Shown: in pieces, positions 14,944-23,601 of the stretch
Numbering within the stretch: position 1 is the stretch's first letter
How the letters are laid out: each line of letters begins with the position of its first letter
Source of the DNA: Comamonadaceae bacterium
Lineage (GTDB): Bacteria; Pseudomonadota; Gammaproteobacteria; Burkholderiales; Burkholderiaceae_C
NCBI GenBank assembly: GCA_027484105.1
Contig: JAIXUG010000028.1
Location: 186,001 to 250,000 of the forward strand
DNA: 64,000 nt
Direction: 5' to 3'
Notes under the pieces: generated by a model
Told to the model about the DNA's origin: nothing
Databases searched by the model: none
What the model saw: only the letters and a program-made list of their open reading frames with translations
Made by a program: the position numbers and the translations under genes

Positions 14944-16602
14944 TCAAACGCGGTTCTGATCGAACTGGACTTTTTCGCCCTTGCCGTAAACCTTCAAGGC
15001 CCCTTTGTCGCCGACGGCGTTGGGACGCTGGAAGATCCAGTTCTGCCAGGCGGTCAGACGACCAAAAATGCGGGTCAACATGTTCTCTTGCTGGGCAAAG
15101 CGCAGGTTGGCCTCCAAACCTGTCAGGGCATCAGGCGACATGGCAGAGCGCTCCTCCAGAGCAAGACGGATCTCGTCACCCCAGTCGATGTCGTCCGGTG
15201 CTGCCGTCACCAAGCCCAAGGCCAGGGCAGCATCTGCGTCCAGCGCCTTGCCGATGGCGCCGCGTGCGGCTTCCATGGCGGGCACTTCTTCGTAAAAGCG
15301 GCGCTGCAAGCGGGTCTGGTCATTGACCATGGGGAAGAAACCGAAGTTCATTTCGTTCAACTGGATCTTGGGGGCCTTGTCTTCGTCATCTGGCAAGGCC
15401 AACATGTAAGTGCGGTCGGCACAGAAGGCCAATTCAGCGAGTGTGCCGACAAAACATGTCCCTTCTTCGACCAAGGCAAACAAGCTGCGCGAGGTCACAT
15501 CCATGCGGGCGAGGGTGCGGCGCAGGTGGCCAATGGTTTCACGCACCAACCAGTGGTCCTTGTGGGCCAACAGTGTGGCGTCCGAGGCCAGCACGGCTTG
15601 GGCGTCGCCCGATGTCTTGAGCACCCAGGTGCCGATGTCGAGTTCGTTGGTGCGCATATGAAGGATGGCGTCGTCGAGTTCACGCACCATCTGCAGCGGC
15701 CACCAGTTCACACCAGCGGCTTCGATGCCGGCGATGTCGGTGGGTTGTGCGCTCGATGGGGCTTTGACCGTGAAGGTGGCGATGCGCTTGGCGCGGTCTA
15801 TCTCGACCGTGACGTTGGTGTACGTCAGGGCATCGGCCGCGATGGTGCGGTTCAGGGGCGTCAGCTGCACGCCCTTGGCGCCTGCGGGGCGGATGCTGGC
15901 AGCAGCCAGTTGGGTGGCGCGCGCTTTGACAACGTCCTTGAACACAGCCGGTTTGGCGATCGCATCGACCAGGCGCCAGTCCACGGCTTTTTGACCGCGC
16001 ACACCTTCGACGCTGGTGCAGAAAATGTCGGCCAGGTCATGGCGCACATGGCGCTTGTCGGTCACGCGGGTCAGACCCCCCGTGCCAGGCAACACGCCGA
16101 GCAAGGGCACTTCGGGCAGTGAGACGGCACTGGAGCGGTCGTCCACCAGCACGATGTCGTCACAAGCCAGGGCCAGCTCATAGCCGCCACCTGCGCAAGC
16201 ACCGTTCAGGGCAGCGACGAATTTCAGACCATCGTGTTTGCTGGAGTCTTCGATGCCGTTGCGGGTTTCGTTGGTGAACTTGCAGAAGTTCACTTTCCAG
16301 CCGTGGGTGGACACACCCAACATGAAAATGTTGGCACCGGAGCAGAACACGCGGTCCTTCAAGCTGGTCACCACCACCGAGCGCACTTCGGGATGCTCAA
16401 AACGGATGCGCTGGAGCGCGTCGTGCAGTTCGATGTCGACACCCAGGTCGTAGCTGTTGAGCTTGAGTTTGTAACCAGGGCGGATGCCGGCGTCTTCATT
16501 GATGTTGATGGCCAACGTGGCGATCTCGCCCTCAAAGGACAGCTGAATGTGTTTGTATTGCGAGGGGTTGGTTTGGTAATCAACCTGGAAAGCTTGCGTC
16601 AT
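14944..16602 (-). CDS. boxC: 2,3-epoxybenzoyl-CoA dihydrolase BoxC
   Basis: A 552-residue long crotonase-superfamily enzyme. BoxC opens the epoxide ring with two waters, giving 3,4-dehydroadipyl-CoA semialdehyde and formate. The crotonase core is in the first half: KDRVFCSGANIFMLG, GACAGGGYELALACDDI and VPLLGVLPGTGGLTRVTDK. The second half carries the family-specific extension ending QRPNAVGDKGALKVYGKG. ATG at 16602 has GGAGA 8 bases upstream; the frame opens earlier at 16644 with no such signal. It is the first structural gene of the minus-strand box operon, behind a promoter flanked by two BoxR-type sites. Confidence 0.97.
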   Translation of the reverse strand: MTQAFQVDYQTNPSQYKHIQLSFEGEIATLAININEDAGIRPGYKLKLNSYDLGVDIELHDALQRIRFEHPEVRSVVVTSLKDRVFCSGANIFMLGVSTHGWKVNFCKFTNETRNGIEDSSKHDGLKFVAALNGACAGGGYELALACDDIVLVDDRSSAVSLPEVPLLGVLPGTGGLTRVTDKRHVRHDLADIFCTSVEGVRGQKAVDWRLVDAIAKPAVFKDVVKARATQLAAASIRPAGAKGVQLTPLNRTIAADALTYTNVTVEIDRAKRIATFTVKAPSSAQPTDIAGIEAAGVNWWPLQMVRELDDAILHMRTNELDIGTWVLKTSGDAQAVLASDATLLAHKDHWLVRETIGHLRRTLARMDVTSRSLFALVEEGTCFVGTLAELAFCADRTYMLALPDDEDKAPKIQLNEMNFGFFPMVNDQTRLQRRFYEEVPAMEAARGAIGKALDADAALALGLVTAAPDDIDWGDEIRLALEERSAMSPDALTGLEANLRFAQQENMLTRIFGRLTAWQNWIFQRPNAVGDKGALKVYGKGEKVQFDQNRV

Positions 16603-16647
16603 GGGGGTGTCTCCGTTGAGGAAGGTGGATTTGATTTGGGTCAAAAA

Positions 16648-16661
16648 TGCATTTCACTGCA
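16648..16661. promoter_or_regulatory. Probable BoxR operator downstream of the boxC promoter
   Basis: TGCA-TTTCAC-TGCA, two TGCA boxes 6 bases apart, just downstream of the predicted boxC transcription start near 16665. BoxR/BzdR regulators are reported to recognise paired TGCA boxes. A repressor here would block initiation. Confidence 0.7.
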
Positions 16662-16671
16662 TGTTGGACGA

Positions 16672-16700
16672 ATTTTAATTCCACTTTTGACCTGTTACAA
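16672..16700 (-). promoter_or_regulatory. Predicted sigma-70 promoter of boxCBA-fds
   Basis: On the minus strand, -35 TTGTAA (16695-16700) and -10 TAAAAT (16672-16677) are separated by exactly 17 bases. The predicted start is near 16665, giving a leader of about 60 bases to the boxC ATG. It is bracketed by TGCA-N6-TGCA sites on both sides. Confidence 0.6.
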
Positions 16701-16702
16701 TA

Positions 16703-16716
16703 TGCATTTTAATGCA
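16703..16716. promoter_or_regulatory. Probable BoxR operator upstream of the boxC promoter
   Basis: TGCA-TTTTAA-TGCA lies two bases upstream of the -35 hexamer, between boxC and the end of boxR. With the site at 16648 it brackets the promoter, about 55 bases centre to centre, which would suit cooperative binding by two dimers. Confidence 0.7.
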
Positions 16717-16740
16717 TTTACTAAGTATTTACCCTATGAA

Positions 16741-17655
16741 TCATGAGGTGCTGGACAAATGCTGACGAATGGAAGCGCGCAAAGCATTGAAAGCCTGGTC
16801 TTCGCTGCGGCCACTGGTGTTGATGGCCAGATCGGCTTTGGAATAAAAGGCCGAGCGCCCTTCCAGAATGCGCTTGAGGTCTTCCATGGCCTCACGACTG
16901 GCGGCCATGGGGCGCATGTCACCTTGCGCAGCCACACGGCCCATGTGGTCAGCCGCATCGGCCTGCAGCCAGACGGTGGTGCAATGGGAAAGCAGCAAAT
17001 TGAAGTTGGCCGAATCCGAAACCAGTCCACCGGGCGTGGCAATCACCACTTCGGGGTAGATCTGAATGGCTTCTTCGAGGGCGCGGCGCTCATAGCGGCG
17101 ATAAGCGTTGGCGCCGTACAGGTTGTGGATCTCGCTGATCTGGCAGCCCGCAAACTGCTCGATTTCTCGGCTGAGCTCAATGAAGGGGAAAACCAGATCA
17201 TCGGCCAAACGCTGGCCCAGAGCCGTTTTACCGGCACCACGCAAACCGATCAGGGCAATGCGGTTCTTGCGCTCTTGCGCGTTGCCACCTTCGCCAAACA
17301 TCTCGCCCAATTGCACGCGGGCGCGGCGCAGATCGGCCTCGCTGCGCTTTCCCAGCAACTCCCGGATCAGCAACCACTCGGGCGAGGTGGTGGTCACATC
17401 GCCCAGCAACTCGGCCAGTGAACACTGCAGGGCCTGCGCCACCTGCAACAGCACCAACACCGAAACGTTGCCGGTGCCATATTCCAGATTGGCCAGATGC
17501 CGCTCGGACACATCGGCGGCCACCGCCACGGCGCGGCGCGTCATGCCTTTGCGCGAACGCAATGTGCGCACCCGCTCACCCAAAGCCTCCAGAAACGGGC
17601 TGCGTTTGGCTTCCGTTTCAGAGGGTTCCATCAACGTGGACTCTTGACTCGTCAT
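16741..17655 (-). CDS. boxR: Benzoyl-CoA-responsive regulator BoxR (HTH plus shikimate-kinase-like domain)
   Basis: A 304-residue regulator of the BoxR/BzdR family. Residues about 25-85 form an XRE-type helix-turn-helix (MTRRAVAVAADVSERHLANL). A linker of some 45 residues leads to a shikimate-kinase-like domain with a P-loop, GLRGAGKTALG (about 137-147), and VIATPGGLV. In studied relatives this domain senses benzoyl-CoA, which releases the repressor. It lies between the boxC operon and the divergent boxD operon, and both promoters carry paired TGCA boxes. The ATG at 17655 gives MTSQESTLMEPSE; an internal ATG at codon 9 is possible. Confidence 0.96.
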   Translation of the reverse strand: MTSQESTLMEPSETEAKRSPFLEALGERVRTLRSRKGMTRRAVAVAADVSERHLANLEYGTGNVSVLVLLQVAQALQCSLAELLGDVTTTSPEWLLIRELLGKRSEADLRRARVQLGEMFGEGGNAQERKNRIALIGLRGAGKTALGQRLADDLVFPFIELSREIEQFAGCQISEIHNLYGANAYRRYERRALEEAIQIYPEVVIATPGGLVSDSANFNLLLSHCTTVWLQADAADHMGRVAAQGDMRPMAASREAMEDLKRILEGRSAFYSKADLAINTSGRSEDQAFNALRASIRQHLSSTS

Positions 17656-17712
17656 GCTCGACCTTTGATTACAAGCAAGGGTAAACCCTTAATTTTCAAG
17701 CACCCCAAAACA

Positions 17713-17726
17713 TGCACTTTACTGCA
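17713..17726. promoter_or_regulatory. Probable BoxR operator at the boxD/boxR divergent region
   Basis: TGCA-CTTTAC-TGCA, again with a 6-base spacer, overlaps the predicted -35 of the boxD promoter. A single further TGCA lies at 17749-17752. The gap also serves boxR, so this site may let BoxR control its own gene. Confidence 0.68.
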
Positions 17727-17746
17727 TACTACGAGGCAAGCACAAT
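17718..17746 (+). promoter_or_regulatory. Possible sigma-70 promoter of boxD-bclA
   Basis: TTTACT (17718-17723) and CACAAT (17741-17746) are 17 bases apart, with a predicted start near 17753 and a leader of about 94 bases. The -35 overlaps the TGCA pair at 17713-17726, as expected for a repressed promoter. Hexamers are moderate matches. Confidence 0.42.
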
Positions 17747-17800
17747 AGTGCATCAACCCTTGTTTATACCGCCAACTGAACCACAAGAACAGTTTTTTGT

Positions 17801-17818
17801 TGCATGCCAAGGCATGCA
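17801..17818. repeat. Perfect 18-base palindrome in the boxD leader
   Basis: TGCATGCC-AA-GGCATGCA lies 28 bases before the boxD ATG. It contains two TGCA boxes but 10 bases apart instead of 6. It may be a second kind of regulator site or a leader hairpin; the sequence does not decide. Confidence 0.6.
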
Positions 17819-17846
17819 CATCCACACCCCACCTGAAAAGCCCACC

Positions 17847-19418
17847 ATGACCACCGCATTGCTGCCCAATTTCTTCTCTGGCCGCTGGCAAACCGGCACA
17901 GACGCAGGCACGCCCCTGTTTGACCCGGTGCTGGGCACCGAGCTGGCCCGCGTGTCCAGCGCCGGCATTGATCTGGCCGAAGGCTTTGCCTTTGCCCGCG
18001 AGCAGGGCGGCGCGGCCTTGCGCGCCCTGAGCTACGGCCAGCGCGCAGGCCTGTTGACGAAAATCACCGAAGTGCTGCAAGCCCACCGCGATGCTTACTA
18101 CGAGATCGCCACCGCCAACAGCGGCACCGTGGCCAAGGACTCGGGTGTGGACATCGATGGCGCCATTTTCACCCTGGGCTATTACGCCAAGCAGGGCGCG
18201 GCGCTGGGCGAGGCCACGCTGCTGCTCGACGGCCAGCGCATCCGCATGGCCAAGGACCCGGCTTTCCAAACCCAGCACATCCAGGTGCCGACTCGCGGCG
18301 TGGCGCTGTTCATCAATGCCTTCAACTTCCCCAGCTGGGGCCTGTGGGAAAAAGCCGCCCCGGCCTTGCTGTCGGGTGTGCCGGTCATCATCAAACCCGC
18401 CACCGCCACCGCCTGGCTGACCCAGCGCATGGTGAAAGACGTGGTCGATGCAGGCGTGCTGCCCGTGGGCGCTTTGTCCGTCATTTGCGGCTCGTCCGCA
18501 GGCCTGATGGACCAGCTGCAGGCCTTTGACGTGGTGAGCTTCACCGGCTCGGCCGAGACGGGCAAGGTCATCCGCAGCCACCGCGCCGTGACCGAGTTGT
18601 CGGTGCGCTGCAACATCGAAGCCGACAGCCTGAACTCGGCCCTGCTCTCACCCACCGCCACCGCCGACAGCGAAGCCTTCCAGCTGCTGGTGGCCGAAGT
18701 CGCCCGCGAGATGACGGTCAAATCGGGCCAAAAGTGCACCGCCATTCGCCGCGTTTTTGTGCCCCGCGACTTGTACAAACCCGCGGCTGACGCCATTGGC
18801 GCACGCCTGGCCAAAACCACCGTGGGCAACCCGCGCAACGACACCGTGCGCATGGGCGCGCTGGTGAGCCATGAGCAAAAAGCCAGCGTGCTGGCAGGAT
18901 TGGCCCAACTGAAAACCGAAGCCACTGTGCTGTATGACGGCAGCGCCGCGGGTCTGGTCGATGCCGACGCGGGCAGCGCCTGCGTGGCCCCGGTGCTGCT
19001 GGGCACCGAGTCGCCCATGACGGCCCAAGTGCTGCACGCGGTCGAGGTATTTGGCCCTGCGTCCACCTTGATGCCTTACGACAGCATCGAAGAGGCCTAC
19101 GCCATGATCCGCCGGGGCGAAGGCTCGCTGGTGTGTTCGGTGTACAGCGAAGACCCTGCTTTCACCGCGCAAGCCTCGGTCGAATTGGGCAGCAGCCACG
19201 GCCGTGTGCACGCGATTTCGCCCGACGTGGCGGCCCTGCACAGCGGCCACGGCAATGTGATGCCCATGAGCCTGCACGGCGGCCCCGGCCGCGCCGGTGG
19301 CGGCGAAGAGCTGGGGGGCCTCAGGGCGCTGAATTTCTACCACCGCCGCACAGCGGTGCAAGGCAGTTCGCTGGCGCTGGACCAGTTGGCAACGCAAGGC
19401 GCGACTTTGTCCTTGTAA
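17847..19418 (+). CDS. boxD: 3,4-dehydroadipyl-CoA semialdehyde dehydrogenase BoxD
   Basis: A 523-residue aldehyde dehydrogenase. In the box pathway it oxidises 3,4-dehydroadipyl-CoA semialdehyde, the BoxC product, to 3,4-dehydroadipyl-CoA with NADP+. Visible marks are INAFNFPSWGLWEKAAPALL, the nucleotide turn SFTGSAETGKV, catalytic Glu258 (NIEADSLN) and Cys297 (KSGQKCTAIRRVFV). The frame opens at 17712, inside the operator region. ATG at 17847 (MTTALLPNFFSGRW) gives the family N terminus, though the ribosome site is weak. It is followed after 59 bases by the CoA ligase and diverges from boxR. Confidence 0.95.
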   Translation: MTTALLPNFFSGRWQTGTDAGTPLFDPVLGTELARVSSAGIDLAEGFAFAREQGGAALRALSYGQRAGLLTKITEVLQAHRDAYYEIATANSGTVAKDSGVDIDGAIFTLGYYAKQGAALGEATLLLDGQRIRMAKDPAFQTQHIQVPTRGVALFINAFNFPSWGLWEKAAPALLSGVPVIIKPATATAWLTQRMVKDVVDAGVLPVGALSVICGSSAGLMDQLQAFDVVSFTGSAETGKVIRSHRAVTELSVRCNIEADSLNSALLSPTATADSEAFQLLVAEVAREMTVKSGQKCTAIRRVFVPRDLYKPAADAIGARLAKTTVGNPRNDTVRMGALVSHEQKASVLAGLAQLKTEATVLYDGSAAGLVDADAGSACVAPVLLGTESPMTAQVLHAVEVFGPASTLMPYDSIEEAYAMIRRGEGSLVCSVYSEDPAFTAQASVELGSSHGRVHAISPDVAALHSGHGNVMPMSLHGGPGRAGGGEELGGLRALNFYHRRTAVQGSSLALDQLATQGATLSL

Positions 19419-19477
19419 ACCCCCTTCACAAGCCCCCAGCATTCCAACAACATCAGAGACTTCCGAGGAGACAAACC

Positions 19478-21034
19478 ATGCGCCCCGTGACACCACCACC
19501 CGCAGACTTCAATTTCGCCCAGCACCTGATCGCCACCAATGCCGGGCGCGCGGCCAAAACAGCGTTGATCGACGATGTGGGCACATTGACCTACGGCGAG
19601 CTGACCGAACAGATCCGCCGTTTTGCGGGTGGTCTGCAGGCCATGGGCCTCAAGCGTGAAGAACGCGTGCTGCTGCTCATGCAAGACAGCAGCGACTGGG
19701 TGGTGGCTTTTCTGGGCTCGCTGTATGCGGGGGTGGTGCCCGTGGCGGTCAACACTTTGCTCACGGCCGAAGACTATGCCTTCATGCTGAGCAACAGCCG
19801 CGCGCAAGCAGCGCTGGTATCGGGCACTTTGTTGCCCACCTTGCAATCGGCCATGGACTTGGCCAAAAACGAAGTGCACCAGGTGGTGGTCTCGCGCCCC
19901 ACCACAGCACTGGCGCAGGGACAGTTCAACATGGCCGATGTGCTGGCGCAAAACCCGCCCGTGCTGCCTGCACAAACTTTGGCGGACGAGCCCGCTTTTT
20001 GGCTGTATTCGTCCGGCTCCACCGGCAAGCCCAAAGGCACCGTGCACAGCCAAGGCAACCTCTACTGGACCGCAGAGTTGTACGGCAAGGGTGTGCTGAA
20101 CCTGCAAGACAGCGACACCGTGTTCTCGGCCGCCAAGCTCTTCTTTGCCTACGGCTTGGGCAATGCACTCACATTCCCATTGAGCGTGGGCGCCAGCGTG
20201 GTGTTGATGGCCGAGCGCCCCACCCCGCAAGCCACTTTCAAGCGCTTGGTTCAGCACCAGCCCACCGTGTTTTATGGCGCCCCCACAGGCTATGGCGGCA
20301 TGCTGGCCAGCCCTGACTTGCCCGCCAAAAGCCAGGTCGCCCTGCGCCTGAGTTCGTCGGCTGGGGAGGCCTTGCCGCGCGACATCGCCGAGCGCTGGTC
20401 CGCGCATTTTGGCTGCGACATCATCGACGGCATCGGCTCCACCGAAATGTTGCACGTGTTTCTGTCCAACCGTCCCGGTGACGTGCGTTACGGCACCACG
20501 GGTAAACCGGTGCCGGGCTACGAGGTACAACTGCGTAACGAGGACGGCAGCGTGGTCACGGGCCACCACGAGATTGGCGACCTCTACATCCAGGGCCCCA
20601 GCAGTGCGCTGATGTACTGGAACAACCGCGAAAAGACACGCGATACTTTCCAGGGCGTGTGGACCAAGAGTGGCGACAAATACACGCGTGACGCCGACGG
20701 TTACTACACCTACGCCGGGCGCAACGACGACATGCTCAAGGTCAGCGGCATTTACGTCTCGCCTTTCGAGGTCGAGTCCACCCTGGTGCAACACCCGGCC
20801 ATCCTGGAGGCGGCGGTGATCGGCAAGGAAGACAGCGACGGTCTGACCAAGACCAAGGCCTTCATCGTGCTCAAAGCCGGTCAAAGCCTGACGCAAGAGG
20901 AAGTCAAAGCCTTCGTCAAGGAACGCCTGGCCCCCTACAAATACCCGCGCTTCATCGACTTTGTGTCCGAGTTGCCCAAGACCGCCACAGGGAAAATCCA
21001 GCGTTTTCGTTTGCGCGACATGGAGAAGGCCTGA
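19478..21034 (+). CDS. bclA: Benzoate-CoA ligase
   Basis: A 518-residue acyl-adenylate-forming ligase that activates benzoate with ATP and CoA, the entry step of the pathway. The P-loop YSSGSTGKPKGTVHS, KLFFAYGLGNALTFP (typical of benzoate-CoA ligases) and the C-terminal catalytic lysine in PKTATGKIQRFRLRD are all present. ATG at 19478 has GAGGAG 7 bases upstream; the longer open frame to 19133 runs inside boxD and is not used. Specificity for benzoate rather than a substituted benzoate rests mainly on context. It converges on the sensor kinase gene with a 6-base gap. Confidence 0.93.
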   Translation: MRPVTPPPADFNFAQHLIATNAGRAAKTALIDDVGTLTYGELTEQIRRFAGGLQAMGLKREERVLLLMQDSSDWVVAFLGSLYAGVVPVAVNTLLTAEDYAFMLSNSRAQAALVSGTLLPTLQSAMDLAKNEVHQVVVSRPTTALAQGQFNMADVLAQNPPVLPAQTLADEPAFWLYSSGSTGKPKGTVHSQGNLYWTAELYGKGVLNLQDSDTVFSAAKLFFAYGLGNALTFPLSVGASVVLMAERPTPQATFKRLVQHQPTVFYGAPTGYGGMLASPDLPAKSQVALRLSSSAGEALPRDIAERWSAHFGCDIIDGIGSTEMLHVFLSNRPGDVRYGTTGKPVPGYEVQLRNEDGSVVTGHHEIGDLYIQGPSSALMYWNNREKTRDTFQGVWTKSGDKYTRDADGYYTYAGRNDDMLKVSGIYVSPFEVESTLVQHPAILEAAVIGKEDSDGLTKTKAFIVLKAGQSLTQEEVKAFVKERLAPYKYPRFIDFVSELPKTATGKIQRFRLRDMEKA

Positions 21035-21040
21035 GCCTCG

Positions 21041-23491
21041 TCAAGCGTTTTCAGGCCGGTCATCGCCCTGATCATTTTGGAGTGCCACGGGTGAACGACC
21101 CACCACGCGCATGATTTCTTTGTGCAAAGCCTGCTGGGACATGGGCTTGGAGACATAACCATCGGCTCCCTCCGACAAGAACCGCTCCTTGTCGCCTGTC
21201 ATGGCATGGGCAGTGACCATGAGCACAGGTGTGCGAGGTCGTCCCAAGGCCTCTTGCGCGCGCAACAAGCGCAAGGCGGTGATGCCGTCCATCACCGGCA
21301 TCATCACATCCATCAACACCACATCAAAGCGCTGCTCGGCCAAAAGGTCCAGGGCTTGCTGACCATCGTTAGCCAGCGCGTAGGCAAAGCCCATGCGCTG
21401 CAACATGATCTCTGCCAGTTTTCGGTTGATTTCATGGTCTTCCACCAACAAGACCGAACAAACCTGGTGCCCCTCATGACCACTGGGGGGTGCCGAAGAC
21501 AAGGCAGGCTCTGCAGATTCTCTGTTGGCCAGCAAGGCGGTTTGAGCCTTTCGCACAGGCAAGGTCGCCACAAAAGTAGCCCCCATGCCGGGACGCCCCT
21601 CGGCGGCAATGTCCCCTCCCATCAGTTGAATCAAACTGCGCGTGATGGCCAGACCCAAACCCGTCCCTCCAAATGAGCGGGTGACCGATCCATCGGCTTG
21701 GGTGAAGGGGCTGAACAGCGCCTCCTGCCGCGCTGGATCAAAACCGATGCCCGTATCGACGATGCGGATGCGCAAGCGCCCCCTTTGGGGATCCGCTTCG
21801 GGCAGCCATTCAGTGTTCACGGTGACCGAGCCCTGTGCGGTGAACTTGATGGCGTTGCCGATCAAATTCGTCAGCACCTGTCGCATGCGCACCGGATCGA
21901 GCCACAACCAGTCAGGAAGGTCGGCTGCAGACTGGACGATCAGGTCCAGTCCTTTGCCTCTGGCCAGTTGCTCCAAAGACTTCGCTGTGTGTCGCACCAA
22001 CTGCCCAGGACTGACCGCCAACATCTCCAGCTCAAGGGCTTTGGCTTCAATTTTTGAAAAATCCAAGATTTCATTGATGATTTGCAAGAGGTGATTGGCA
22101 GAGTCCCGCGCCAAAACCAAGTACTCTTTTTGCTGTTCTGGTTCAGTGGTGTCCAACGCCAGCTCGGTCATGCCCACAATCCCGTTCATGGGGGTGCGGA
22201 TTTCATGGCTCATGTTGGCCAAAAATTCGCCGCGCATGCGATTGGCCTGCTCGGCCTTTTCTTTGGCCTCCACCAGCAAATCCTGGGCACTCTGTATGGC
22301 GGTGAAATCCTGCATGACACCAATGAAAAAGTGCTCTTGGTCAAGACGGGTTTCACTGATCGTGAGCCTGACTGGAAACAGCGTCCCATCGCGCTTTCGT
22401 CCGCTCAACACACGCGGCTGATTCATGAGTTTCTTTTCACCCGTGATCAGGTACTGGGTGATGTACTCATCATCCGGGTGTCGATCAGAATCGGCCAAAA
22501 GAAAATCCACGCGCTGCCCCATCAACTCCTGCATCGTGTAGCCAAAGATGGAAGCTGTCGCATCGTTGCACTGCACGATTTTTCCCTGGGGGTCGGCCAC
22601 CACAACGCCCTCGGGGACCGATCGAAAAATGCTTTGCAACTTGCTTTCACTCAAACGCAGGTTTTTTTCGACCTGTCCACGTTCGGTGATTTCTTCACTC
22701 AATCGACGTATGGCGGTTTGACGCTCGTCTGACAACATGCGAGAGGTCAACAAAGCCGCCCGCATGCGGCGCAGCGACAACCAGACCAGCGTAAAACCCA
22801 AGAACAGCAGCAGCAGCAAAACAGCAAATGTGCGGTTCAACACCCCGGTGCTGGCCAATTGCCATTCCGTCACCGGCAATACGACCTCCAGGGCGCCACG
22901 CACATCGCCCACTTTCCATTGGGTAGATGGCGAGCCCGGGTAACTGTTGTGACACGCCACACAACTGGCCAACATCCTGTCCGCCTGCGCATACCGCAGC
23001 ACCCGGGTGCCATTCATGATTTCTTCACGAACGAAAGGTTGATCCGGGTGCGTTTTCAGATGCTGCAAGGCTTGACTCTGAAAATCATCCAGCTGGCGCT
23101 CGGCCACTCGCCAAGGAAAAGGTTGGTCGCTAAACAAGCGCACCTGAGTGCCTCCATCCACTTTGGAGAGGTAATGACCCAGGTCGATGGTCATCGTGGC
23201 AGGCAGGGGCAATGCATCGTCCCGACCTTTGTATTCGTGCGTGACTTCGACACCCGCCTTGACCGCCCTCGGAACCAGCTCCTGCGTGTAGAAATTACGA
23301 AACTGAGTGACCGAGACAGCGTGGGTCTGGGCACTCTCAGTGGCGTACTGCTGCACCATGGCCTCGCTGGAACGGTAGGTGTAGAGCACCACCCAAAGCC
23401 CCATGGCAATCAACAAACCACCCAAGCACTCCATGGGCCAACGTTGGAGAGCTTCACGGAAGCCCGTGATCACACGATTTGACAAATTCAC
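21041..23491 (-). CDS. Hybrid sensor histidine kinase with DUF3365 (CxxCH) periplasmic domain
   Basis: About 816 residues, in order: transmembrane helix (about 23-39), periplasmic DUF3365/Tll0287-like domain with a haem-c motif CVACH (about 177-181), second helix (about 221-239), PAS domain (about 290-400), HisKA with FLANMSHEIRTPMNG, HATPase with N (GNAIKFTAQG), G1 (DTGIGFD) and G2 (GGTGLGLAI) boxes, and a receiver domain with phosphoacceptor Asp in VVLMDVMMPVMDG. The haem motif suggests redox or gas sensing across the inner membrane. The open frame begins with TTG at 23515; GTG at 23491 is preferred because AGAGG lies 7 bases before it. No partner regulator is adjacent, and a role in benzoate control is unproven. 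Confidence 0.9.
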   Translation of the reverse strand: MNLSNRVITGFREALQRWPMECLGGLLIAMGLWVVLYTYRSSEAMVQQYATESAQTHAVSVTQFRNFYTQELVPRAVKAGVEVTHEYKGRDDALPLPATMTIDLGHYLSKVDGGTQVRLFSDQPFPWRVAERQLDDFQSQALQHLKTHPDQPFVREEIMNGTRVLRYAQADRMLASCVACHNSYPGSPSTQWKVGDVRGALEVVLPVTEWQLASTGVLNRTFAVLLLLLFLGFTLVWLSLRRMRAALLTSRMLSDERQTAIRRLSEEITERGQVEKNLRLSESKLQSIFRSVPEGVVVADPQGKIVQCNDATASIFGYTMQELMGQRVDFLLADSDRHPDDEYITQYLITGEKKLMNQPRVLSGRKRDGTLFPVRLTISETRLDQEHFFIGVMQDFTAIQSAQDLLVEAKEKAEQANRMRGEFLANMSHEIRTPMNGIVGMTELALDTTEPEQQKEYLVLARDSANHLLQIINEILDFSKIEAKALELEMLAVSPGQLVRHTAKSLEQLARGKGLDLIVQSAADLPDWLWLDPVRMRQVLTNLIGNAIKFTAQGSVTVNTEWLPEADPQRGRLRIRIVDTGIGFDPARQEALFSPFTQADGSVTRSFGGTGLGLAITRSLIQLMGGDIAAEGRPGMGATFVATLPVRKAQTALLANRESAEPALSSAPPSGHEGHQVCSVLLVEDHEINRKLAEIMLQRMGFAYALANDGQQALDLLAEQRFDVVLMDVMMPVMDGITALRLLRAQEALGRPRTPVLMVTAHAMTGDKERFLSEGADGYVSKPMSQQALHKEIMRVVGRSPVALQNDQGDDRPENA

Positions 23492-23601
23492 TTTGCACCT
23501 CTTTGTACAAAGCAAATGATATCAATGAATACCTATGAATTATAAAATCATGGGCGTGGCGGAATCATAAGGCGGTCCGCCATGGTTGCCAGGGTGATTT
23601 C

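Noticed and set aside
19337-20896. 519-codon open frame on the minus strand opposite bclA
   Set aside because: It is antisense to a complete CoA ligase with a ribosome site; composition is that of a shadow frame.
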